Assembly (NCBI GenBank): GCA_002482965.1
Contig: DLGZ01000053.1
Span: 61,800-125,799, forward strand
Reading direction: 5' to 3'
Origin: Verrucomicrobiaceae bacterium UBA7681
GTDB lineage: Bacteria; Verrucomicrobiota; Verrucomicrobiia; Verrucomicrobiales; Verrucomicrobiaceae
DNA: 64,000 nucleotides
Part shown: piece after piece, positions 25,719-32,809 of the stretch
Position numbering within the stretch: position 1 is the stretch's first letter
How the letters are laid out: each line of letters opens with the position of its first letter
The notes under the pieces: generated by a model
Databases searched by the model: none
Told to the model about the DNA's origin: nothing
What the model saw: only the letters and a program-made list of their open reading frames with translations
Program-made: the position numbers and the translations under genes

Positions 25719-27761
25719 TCAGTTAGCTTCGATGAGCTGCAGTGCATCCAGAATTACAAATCCGTCGGTGCCGGCATTGCTGACGGTGATGACAGTTTCT
25801 ACACCGCCATCAAGCTGCACACTGCCAATGGTGCGAAACGCCTCCCCGGCGGCCAGCGGCTGCGTTTGATCAACAGTCATGTCCGTCTTGCGCCCGCTGC
25901 ATTGGATCATCACAGGCACCTTCGTTGCACGTGTCGAATGAGGAGAATAGGCCATGAGCAGAGTGTAGCGGCCTGTCTTTGGCGCTTTGCAGCGAAAGCT
26001 GGCAATGGACTGCCCATCGGCGCGTTTGTCGTCATGGAGATAGCCGGTGCCGATGTGAGGCTTGAAGCCGGACGAGTGGCTCCACTGACCTTGAAGTTCA
26101 GCCTGCGAGTCATCGAGTACAATACCGGGCAGGGTTTTCGGATCGACGTTCATTGCACCCTTTGCTTCGGGCGGAAGATCCGGCAGCACGGGCAGTTCGA
26201 GCACCTGTTTCTGCGCCAGCAGCTTCCCTCGCAGTGCGGTATAGGGAAGCTTTTGCACGGCTATGTTTTGCTTCGCACTCATAGCGGCGGCAATACCCGC
26301 GCTCTGGCCGAGAATCATCCACGTCGGCTCCACGCGGATCGAGGAGATGCCCACATGCGTGCAGGACAGCGCCACAGGCACGAGCAGGTTGTCGCACTCA
26401 GCAGCTTTCGGTGTGATGGCACGATACGGGATGTGATACGGATAGCCATGCCGCCTTCCATCCATGCGCACCGGCATGATGGTGCCTTCATCCACGACCA
26501 TGTCCTGGGTTCCTACGCGCTGGCAGTCGTGCGAATCGATGGGGAACGATGACACTATGATGGGATCATCCTTTTTCGGCTCATCCATGATGTCTTTCTG
26601 CGAGACGACATATTCGCCGATCATGCGCCGACCTTCGCGCACGTAGAGCTGCGGTGACCAGTGATCGTAGGCAGCAAATTCATCACGGCAGAGACCGATC
26701 TCCGCCATCTGCTGCCGCAGTTGTTCAGGCACGGCAGGATCAGTGCTGAGGAAATGATGCATCTCCAGCGTGTACTGCTTGTGCGCCTCCCAGATCTTTG
26801 CGCGCCCAGCCTCATCCGCCTCACTCCAGCCGTTGCAGGCACCGACGAGGCCCATGGAGAACTGTTTGCCGATGCCGTTGTTTGCATCAAACTTATTGCC
26901 CGGCAGCGGATACAGATCCCAGAGGAGATGCGGCCTCTTTTCCTGCGCAAAGTAGCGGCGCACAACTTCAAAGCGCGCAGGGTCATAATGGGCCGGCTGT
27001 GGAAACGGCACCCGAATTGCCGGATCTTTGGTGACGCAGAGGCGGAAGCTGTACACCATTACGTTCTTGTCGCCGTCTTCGTCTGGGCCTGCATCAGTCG
27101 TGGTGATCAGTGGCAGCGGCTTGCCAGCTTCATCCAGACCTGAGATGGCCAGCTTTGCCTTTGAATAATGCTTTCCGGCCAACGGTTCGCTGAACTCCTG
27201 CCGTCCCTCGCGGCCAATCGTCCAGCTCACACCGGCCGCAGCCATCAGATCCCCTTCATAGGTGCCATCGACGAACACTTTGGCCGCGAAGTCCCCGTCA
27301 CTCGTCAGGAATTTTGTGATGTGCGCGCCCTCCTTCGTCACCGATTTTAAAACCCGCTTCGTCAGCACCTTCACGCCCGCTTCATCCAGCATCTGTGTCG
27401 TGATCTTCGCGGCCACATGTGGCTCATAGGTCCAATGAGTGTGATCTTTCTTGCTTACATTGTAGGGCAGCACCACACCGCGCTGCTTGTAGTCATTCTC
27501 GATTCGCGCATGCCACTCTTCGAAGAGGCCGAGTACCGTACTGCGCACGGTTTGATTGGAGTCGCTGAAACAGAGGCCGCCGGTGTTCACGCCGCCGACA
27601 TGATCGGTGGGCTCCAGCAGGATGACGGATGCGCCTTCACGCGCGGCGGCAATGGCGGCGCAGAATCCGCCGGGTGTGGCTCCATAGACTATGACGTCCG
27701 CCTCCGTGGCGGCATGTGCAGAGAAACTGAGTGCAAAAAGGAGAACGGCGATGCGGATCAT
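25719..27761 (-). CDS. Exported FAD-dependent oxidoreductase with C-terminal golvesin/CBD-like domain
   Basis: From ATG 27761 (in-frame GTG at 27770) the product is 680 residues with a signal peptide (MIRIAVLLFALSFSAHAA). The FAD site (VYGATPGGFCAAIAAAREGA), EPTDHVGGVNTGGL, VFVDGTYEGDLMAAAGV and LLVPVALSCTHVGI parallel the downstream gene. An added C-terminal domain of about 130 residues carries GQWSHSSGFKPHIGTGYLHD, FRCKAPKTGRYTLLMAYSPH and GFVILDALQLIE, the pattern of the golvesin/xanthan-lyase-type carbohydrate-binding domain. The protein therefore probably acts on a glycan-bound substrate at the cell surface. It is 27 bp downstream of the SGNH gene. Confidence 0.86.
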   Translation of the reverse strand: MIRIAVLLFALSFSAHAATEADVIVYGATPGGFCAAIAAAREGASVILLEPTDHVGGVNTGGLCFSDSNQTVRSTVLGLFEEWHARIENDYKQRGVVLPYNVSKKDHTHWTYEPHVAAKITTQMLDEAGVKVLTKRVLKSVTKEGAHITKFLTSDGDFAAKVFVDGTYEGDLMAAAGVSWTIGREGRQEFSEPLAGKHYSKAKLAISGLDEAGKPLPLITTTDAGPDEDGDKNVMVYSFRLCVTKDPAIRVPFPQPAHYDPARFEVVRRYFAQEKRPHLLWDLYPLPGNKFDANNGIGKQFSMGLVGACNGWSEADEAGRAKIWEAHKQYTLEMHHFLSTDPAVPEQLRQQMAEIGLCRDEFAAYDHWSPQLYVREGRRMIGEYVVSQKDIMDEPKKDDPIIVSSFPIDSHDCQRVGTQDMVVDEGTIMPVRMDGRRHGYPYHIPYRAITPKAAECDNLLVPVALSCTHVGISSIRVEPTWMILGQSAGIAAAMSAKQNIAVQKLPYTALRGKLLAQKQVLELPVLPDLPPEAKGAMNVDPKTLPGIVLDDSQAELQGQWSHSSGFKPHIGTGYLHDDKRADGQSIASFRCKAPKTGRYTLLMAYSPHSTRATKVPVMIQCSGRKTDMTVDQTQPLAAGEAFRTIGSVQLDGGVETVITVSNAGTDGFVILDALQLIEAN

Positions 27762-27797
27762 GGCATTCACAAGGACACCTTCCGCTGATTTTGGACA

Positions 27798-28703
27798 CTA
27801 TTTTATCCGAGCGATCACAGCGCGATGTGCAGTTTCTTGCAAAAATTGGGCGTCTTTTGGATCGAGTCCCTTGGGAGCGAAGGTGTTGCCCACGGCGCTC
27901 TCGCCAAAGAGGACTTCATACCAGACGCAGGCGCCCAGGTATTCGCCGGCCATGTTGGCGTGGTGGCCGTCCATGCTGAGCGCTATTTTGCCGCCGTTTT
28001 TGGGCTTGGCCCAGCGCCAGCCGACGTGCAATGAGTGTGTCTGATTCGGCAATTCGGGCTGTTTGGCGGCCTTGGGATTGAAGGTGGTGTCGGTTTGATA
28101 GGCCCAGCTCGGATCGGTGTCCGCGAGATGGAAAGCATCGCCGGTTGGGATGATGCGGGCACCGAATTCTGCGGCGATTTTGTCGTAAGCTGAGCGCAGG
28201 CCGGTGAACATTTCTTCCTGTGACTGGGGTTCGCCCGGTTTGATGAAACGTGGATCGTCTTTGCGGTATTCCCAGGTTTCATGCACGAGCAGCTTTGCCT
28301 GCGGCGCGTGTTGGGTGATGTAGTCACGCAACCAGCCGGCATAGGGCTGATAGGTGGCGAAGTCGTGGCTCTTGATGCTGGCCTGCTGGACGGTGACGTA
28401 GTCCCACTTTTGCAGTTCGAGGTTTTCCTTCAAGCCACGGCCATTGGTGTAGAGACCGGCTTTGTCCTTGGGATCGGCTTCATGCTTCTGTGCTTTTTCG
28501 GCGTGCACTTGAAATGAAGCGCCGCCGATGACGAGAGGCTGATGAATGAGCGTGTGCCCGCCTGCTTTCGCCAGATCACCGAGATAATGCGTGGCATTGG
28601 CGGAGAAGCTGTTGCCGATGGTGAGGAGCTTGACCGTTTTGGCCTCGCCCGCGAAGGACGAGACGCAAAACAGCAGTGCAGCGATCAGAGCGAGCGCTTT
28701 CAT
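27798..28703 (-). CDS. Exported SGNH-hydrolase-like protein (DUF4886 type)
   Basis: I start at ATG 28703 (301 aa), which opens a signal peptide (MKALALIAALLFCVSSFAGE). Block I of the SGNH fold is LLTIGNSFSANATHYLGDLA, with Ser in GNSFS. The central DYVTVQQAS has the block III-like position, and the late HHANMAGEYLGA carries the His. Such proteins are esterases that remove acyl groups from glycans or related compounds. The Tyr/Trp-rich middle (WRWAKPKNGGK) may shape the pocket. It begins 13 bp after the YlbF-like gene and is followed by two FAD oxidoreductases in the same run. Acetyl removal before oxidation would be a plausible order, by inference only. Confidence 0.78.
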   Translation of the reverse strand: MKALALIAALLFCVSSFAGEAKTVKLLTIGNSFSANATHYLGDLAKAGGHTLIHQPLVIGGASFQVHAEKAQKHEADPKDKAGLYTNGRGLKENLELQKWDYVTVQQASIKSHDFATYQPYAGWLRDYITQHAPQAKLLVHETWEYRKDDPRFIKPGEPQSQEEMFTGLRSAYDKIAAEFGARIIPTGDAFHLADTDPSWAYQTDTTFNPKAAKQPELPNQTHSLHVGWRWAKPKNGGKIALSMDGHHANMAGEYLGACVWYEVLFGESAVGNTFAPKGLDPKDAQFLQETAHRAVIARIK

Positions 28704-28716
28704 AGGCAGCCTTTGA

Positions 28717-29118
28717 TTAGTGGCAGCCGCAGCCTTCGCCACAGCCTTTGGAGAAGACTTCTGCTTCGGCAGGCACTTCACCGCGTTCGAGGCTTTTGCC
28801 GACGAAGCTGGTCACCACTTCAGCGATGCCGCGCAGCACGTCCTGGGCTTCGATGAAGCTGAGGATGGCGGTGTTGGCATCGCACTGGTCCTGAAGTTCG
28901 GTGAAGCGGCCGACTTCATCGCCGGTGGGTTCTTCGCCGTTGTGCTGCTTCTGGTGCAAGGCGCGGCCAAGGGTGGCCATCTCGCGGTAGAGTGACACTG
29001 CCGATTCATTGGCGAGGAAGGCTTCCGCTTTTTCGCGGGCACTTTTCACGTCGCTGTCGGCCACGAGGGTTTCGCACAGTTCGACGATCTTGGATTTGAT
29101 TTGGGGGGATGCGTTCAT
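28717..29118 (-). CDS. YlbF-family protein with Cys-rich C-terminus
   Basis: The 133-residue protein is helical and fits the Com_YlbF family: KSKIVELCETLVADSDVKS, then AEAFLANESAVSLYREMATL and ILSFIEAQDVLRGIAEVVTS. It ends in a cysteine cluster (KGCGEGCGCH, three Cys in eight residues). In Bacillus, YlbF works with YmcA and YaaT in a complex that carries iron-sulfur clusters and directs RNase Y cleavage of mRNA. A Cys ending of this kind is where a cluster ligand would be expected. No YmcA or YaaT gene lies nearby in this window. It is unrelated in function to its glycan-catabolic neighbours and may simply be carried in the same transcript. Confidence 0.8.
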   Translation of the reverse strand: MNASPQIKSKIVELCETLVADSDVKSAREKAEAFLANESAVSLYREMATLGRALHQKQHNGEEPTGDEVGRFTELQDQCDANTAILSFIEAQDVLRGIAEVVTSFVGKSLERGEVPAEAEVFSKGCGEGCGCH

Positions 29119-29171
29119 GGGGGTGCGAAATTAGGCCGGAATAGCCGATTCAAAGGGAAAAGTCGGACTAT

Positions 29172-29885
29172 TTACCATGCACGCGCCGCTGCGAGATTGC
29201 GTTTGAAGCCCTCCCGCACCAGGGAGAGGTCGGAATCCATGGCAATCCAGGTGAAGTCGAGAGCCTTGAGCTTCTCCTTGTCATCGGCATGGCGCACGAG
29301 GATGCCGCAGCCTTTGGCGTGGTCATTGGCCGCTTTGACGATGCTGTTTACGCAGTCGTCGTAGCTGCGGGGAGACTGCTGCGCCTTGAGGTCGAAGGAA
29401 AGATCGGCAGGGCCGATGAAGAGTGCGTCGATGCCCTCCACGGCGGCGATTTGATCGGCATTCGCCACCGCCTCGGCGGTTTCGATCTGGGCGAGGATGA
29501 TCGGCTTGGGCATTTCGCCGTCTGGAAGACGCATGCCGTAACCATAGGCACGCACGGTGCGTGACACGCCGCGATGGCCCTGCGGGGGATAATAGGCCGC
29601 GTCCACACAATGCCGTGCCTCCGCGACTGTGTTCACATGCGGGACCATGATGCCCTGCGCGCCCCAGTCAAGCACGCGAGCTATCAGATCTGGATGCGGA
29701 GCACTCACACGCACGATGGCGAGGGTGTCGCTGCCCCGAAGAGCGCGCAGTTGATCTGGCAGCGCGGCTTCGGATTCGCAGCCGTGTTCCAAGTCGATCA
29801 AAACCCAGTCGAAGCCGCACTCGGCGGCGAGTTCAGTGACCGCAGGTGAACCGATTGAAAGAAAGGTGCCGATGTGAGTTTTCAT
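29172..29885 (-). CDS. HpcH/HpaI-family aldolase
   Basis: The 237-residue cytoplasmic protein is a class II (metal-dependent) 2-keto-acid aldolase. It shows WVLIDLEHGCES (residues 27-38, with the catalytic His), VRVSAPHPDLIARVLDWGAQGIMVPHV, QIETAEAV (metal-ligand Glu) and FIGPADLSFDL (metal-ligand Asp). Members cleave 2-keto-3-deoxy acids such as those derived from rhamnonate, fuconate or glucarate into pyruvate and an aldehyde. The start codon overlaps the stop of the APH-type kinase gene (ATGA), so kinase and aldolase are translated together. With the BASS transporter and the sialidase-like protein upstream, it may cleave an imported acidic sugar. Confidence 0.88.
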   Translation of the reverse strand: MKTHIGTFLSIGSPAVTELAAECGFDWVLIDLEHGCESEAALPDQLRALRGSDTLAIVRVSAPHPDLIARVLDWGAQGIMVPHVNTVAEARHCVDAAYYPPQGHRGVSRTVRAYGYGMRLPDGEMPKPIILAQIETAEAVANADQIAAVEGIDALFIGPADLSFDLKAQQSPRSYDDCVNSIVKAANDHAKGCGILVRHADDKEKLKALDFTWIAMDSDLSLVREGFKRNLAAARAW

Positions 29886-30952
29886 GGTCGAAGAATGTCG
29901 ATGCTGCTGGAGTTGCGCAAGCCCTGCAAGGCGAGGTCGAGACGTGAATGGGTGAATTCGCGCAGCGACTGGCCGGAGGTGCCGGATGAGATGAGGAAGA
30001 AGCCGTCGTCACGATCGAAGTAGCCTGCGCCGACGCGGATGACGGCTTTGACGATCATGTTGCGCAGCAGGTGCAGCCAGAAGCGGCGCAGATGCTCGGA
30101 GGGCAAGGAGCGGATGCTTTGGTAGCCTTCGAAAGCGCGGCGCAGAAAGACCTCATCGTGGAAGCAGGCGAGGAGTGAGAGGTCGTCCATGGGATCCCCG
30201 CTGATGGCGTCGTCGAAGTCGATGAAGGCGTCGATGTGGTTTTCGCTGCCGAGGATGTTCCAGAGGGCGAGGTCTTTGTGGACGAAGCAGCCGGTGTCGA
30301 GCTGGAGGAGCGACTGGTGGTTCTCGATTTCGGCGAGGATTTCAGCGCTCTGTGGCTGAGTGAGGAAACCGCGGGTGACGAGGAAGGCCAGATGCTGATC
30401 GAGCCGAAGATGGAAGTAGCCGGCGTAGGTGGCGTGATAGCCGCGCATGGATTCATCGAGGATGCCAAAGCCCGGCAGCGTGATCTGCTGCCACTGCGCT
30501 ACTGCTGCGCCGATATCGAAGGCGATGCGGGGCACATCGAGGCAGCCTTGTTTATGCCAGTGATTGAGATCAGGGGCGGAGATACGCTCCAGCGCCTGCC
30601 AGGCGAAGGGGACACGGGAGCGCGTGGCATCGCAGGCATAGACTCGCGGCGTCATCACTCCGGCCTCACGCACACGCCCCAGCAAGGCTGACTCCACGGC
30701 AAGCTGGCCGTCCTTTTCAGGCCCGTTTTCGACACGCATAAACATCGCCTGTCCGGCCACTCTGGCATTCCAGGTGAGGTGATTGCCCTGACCGATTCCG
30801 GTGCTCAGCTCAACGACTTGCGTGACGAAGTGCCGCTGCAAAACCTCGTGAAGCTGCTGTTCGATCTCAGCGTCCGCCTCCCCACGCGTCTGCGTGCCAT
30901 GAAATGCCGCAGGGCGATCGCATTTCCAGTAGTAGATGTTCTGTCGGCTCAT
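29882..30952 (-). CDS. APH-family small-molecule kinase
   Basis: The 356-residue protein has the aminoglycoside-phosphotransferase/choline-kinase fold. The N-lobe shows STGIGQGNHLTWNARV and MFMRVENG; the catalytic loop is VHKDLALWNIL (Asp base, Asn Mg ligand) and the metal-binding motif is IDFDDAISGDPMDDLS. It phosphorylates a small hydroxyl compound; antibiotic resistance is only one use of the fold. Its stop overlaps the start of the HpaI-type aldolase, and a lipoprotein and BASS transporter gene precede it, so a sugar or amino-alcohol kinase role fits better than resistance. There is no signal peptide. Confidence 0.82.
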   Translation of the reverse strand: MSRQNIYYWKCDRPAAFHGTQTRGEADAEIEQQLHEVLQRHFVTQVVELSTGIGQGNHLTWNARVAGQAMFMRVENGPEKDGQLAVESALLGRVREAGVMTPRVYACDATRSRVPFAWQALERISAPDLNHWHKQGCLDVPRIAFDIGAAVAQWQQITLPGFGILDESMRGYHATYAGYFHLRLDQHLAFLVTRGFLTQPQSAEILAEIENHQSLLQLDTGCFVHKDLALWNILGSENHIDAFIDFDDAISGDPMDDLSLLACFHDEVFLRRAFEGYQSIRSLPSEHLRRFWLHLLRNMIVKAVIRVGAGYFDRDDGFFLISSGTSGQSLREFTHSRLDLALQGLRNSSSIDILRP

Positions 30953-30968
30953 GAATATGTAACCTCAA

Positions 30969-31829
30969 TCATGCCCAATGAGCAGCCGCAAGGCTCTGCA
31001 TCATTGCATCCAGTGTTTGTAGAGATGGATCTATTTCCTGCACGTGAGCCTCCAGCCAGCGTTTGCCATCGGCCTCATAGCGCTCGAATGAATTCGACAG
31101 ATCGGCGTAGTTCTCTGTGCTTCGCCCGAGATGGCTCTTGTCATCGCTGGTTGGAAGTCCGGGCAAGTTTACCGGGAAGGTGGCGATGATCTGGCAAGAG
31201 TTGTCATCCGACATGCCGAGAAACAGGTAATGCAGTTCTCCCAATCGCATCAACTCTGGCTCGATGGTCCACTGTGCGAGCAACCGGACACCATGACCGC
31301 CGGTGAAATCCATCCTGCGCTTCAAGCATATGAATGTGAGCGATGCATCCATGTATCCCGGAGAAAGAACTCGATCATCATGAATTAGCGCCTGATCCAT
31401 ATCTTCACGCATGGTTTTCAGCAATGCAGCTGCCTTTGTTTCCTCATGCACTCCATTGGTGAAAGCGGCGGCCCACTCGCTTGCCTTGTGAATGAGGATT
31501 TGTGGTGCAGTCGAATCATCTCCCGCGTTTTTTTGATCAAAACGGACTCCCTCTGGCAAAGCAGAAGGGAATCTCAGCGCCCAATGTTGAGGTCTGCAAC
31601 CATAACTGGGTTTCAACCTATTACGCTTGTTCTCCTGGTAGTCCTCCCATGCTTCACGATTGTATAGCGGCTGGATTGGCACATTTTCAATGATCGCTGT
31701 CCTGCGCCATTCGGTAGGAATGGCAACAGCAAATGGTCCTGCTTTCACCACAGTCTGGGTGGCTTGTGAAGTTTTGGAGCAGCCAGCGACCGCGGTCATT
31801 CCCAATTGTAGAAAATTTCGGCGTTTCAT
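30969..31829 (-). CDS. Hypothetical exported lipoprotein
   Basis: I start at ATG 31829 (286 aa). The N-terminus MKRRNFLQLGMTAVAGCSKT combines twin arginines with a lipobox (AVAGC), so it may be a Tat-exported lipoprotein. The rest is soluble, with Trp-rich strands (VAIPTEWRRTAI; HWALRFPSALPEGVRF) and a helical end (FERYEADGKRWLEAHVQEI). I do not recognise a family or catalytic motif. It lies 16 bp after the BASS transporter gene and 16 bp before the APH-type kinase gene, so it belongs to the same transcript. Substrate capture for the transporter is one possible role. Confidence 0.65.
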   Translation of the reverse strand: MKRRNFLQLGMTAVAGCSKTSQATQTVVKAGPFAVAIPTEWRRTAIIENVPIQPLYNREAWEDYQENKRNRLKPSYGCRPQHWALRFPSALPEGVRFDQKNAGDDSTAPQILIHKASEWAAAFTNGVHEETKAAALLKTMREDMDQALIHDDRVLSPGYMDASLTFICLKRRMDFTGGHGVRLLAQWTIEPELMRLGELHYLFLGMSDDNSCQIIATFPVNLPGLPTSDDKSHLGRSTENYADLSNSFERYEADGKRWLEAHVQEIDPSLQTLDAMMQSLAAAHWA

Positions 31830-31845
31830 AAGATGAAGAGCCTTT

Positions 31846-32778
31846 TCATGCATCTGGCTTGCGGCGCTTCCACCAGGCGGCAATGAACCCGCCGACGATG
31901 TTTTGCATGACGCCGCTGAAGACCGAGGCGGCGGCGGCGAGTGGCATGGTGGGGAAATGCTCACGGGCGAGCGCGGCTGCCATGCCGCCGTTTTGCATAC
32001 CTACCTCGATGCTCACGGTGCGGGCTATGGATTCGGGATAACGGAGCACTTTGGGGATGATGTAACCGACCGTGAAACCAATGACATGCAGCAAGAAGGC
32101 AGCGAGGGCCAGACGGCCAAAATTGGAAGCGATGGAATCGGCGCTGGCGGCCACGATGCCACCGCTCACCAGGGTGAAAGCCAGCACGGCGACGGTGGGA
32201 CCGCAGGCCCCGATTTTGTCAGCGGTGCGCGGCAGCTTCCAACGAATGAGTACACCGAGCACGACAGGAGCAACGGTGAGCTGCAAGGCTGACAAGCACA
32301 GTCCCCAGGCATCCACCGGCACATATTGTCCGGCCAGCGCCTGGGTCCACATGGGGGTGAAGAAGAAGGCCAGCAGCGTCGATGCGAGAGTGAGCACCAC
32401 GGAAAGCGCGACGTTCGCGCGAGCGAGGTAGCTGATCATGTTGGATGCCATGCCGCCGGGACAGCTGGCCACAAGTATGATGCCCACCGCGAGGCTGGGC
32501 TCAAGTTTCAACACGGTGGCAATCAGCCAGCCGATGAGAGGCATGACGGTGTACTGCGCGGCGAAGCCCAAAGCCACGCAGCCGGGCATGCGTACGATGG
32601 CTTTGAAGTCGTCAACGCTGAGCGTAAGCCCCATGCCGAGCATGGAGGCCGCGAGTGACCAGAAGATCCACGGCTTGTCGAACCATATCATGGTCTGCGG
32701 CATGAAGAAGGCGAGAGCCGCGAGGCTCACGAGCCACACGGGATAGAGATTGTTAAACCAGTTGAAGAAGCGGATCAT
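31846..32778 (-). CDS. Bile acid:Na+ symporter (BASS) family transporter
   Basis: From ATG 32778 the product is 310 residues with about ten membrane helices. Family signatures are LVASCPGGMASNMISYLARANVALSV split across the first crossover region and VSIEVGMQNGGMAAAL in the second. BASS proteins use the sodium gradient to import organic acids such as bile acids, pyruvate or keto-acid derivatives. The gene starts 31 bp after the sialidase-like gene ends and is followed by a lipoprotein, kinase and aldolase, so import of an anionic product of surface glycan cleavage is a reasonable reading. The longer open frame beginning at 32838 would overlap the preceding gene and has no better start. Confidence 0.88.
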   Translation of the reverse strand: MIRFFNWFNNLYPVWLVSLAALAFFMPQTMIWFDKPWIFWSLAASMLGMGLTLSVDDFKAIVRMPGCVALGFAAQYTVMPLIGWLIATVLKLEPSLAVGIILVASCPGGMASNMISYLARANVALSVVLTLASTLLAFFFTPMWTQALAGQYVPVDAWGLCLSALQLTVAPVVLGVLIRWKLPRTADKIGACGPTVAVLAFTLVSGGIVAASADSIASNFGRLALAAFLLHVIGFTVGYIIPKVLRYPESIARTVSIEVGMQNGGMAAALAREHFPTMPLAAAASVFSGVMQNIVGGFIAAWWKRRKPDA

Positions 32779-32809
32779 ATTTGGTGATACCAAGTGGGCG
32801 AGGGTGGGA

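Noticed and set aside
29119..29171. Imperfect hairpin AATAG-CCGA ... TCGG-A-CTATT between the aldolase and YlbF genes
   Set aside because: The stem has a bulge and a 14-base loop, with no T-run on the minus strand, so I do not call a terminator.
29882..30952. Aminoglycoside-resistance gene
   Set aside because: The kinase has the APH fold, but its overlap with an aldolase gene and the catabolic setting argue for a metabolic small-molecule kinase.
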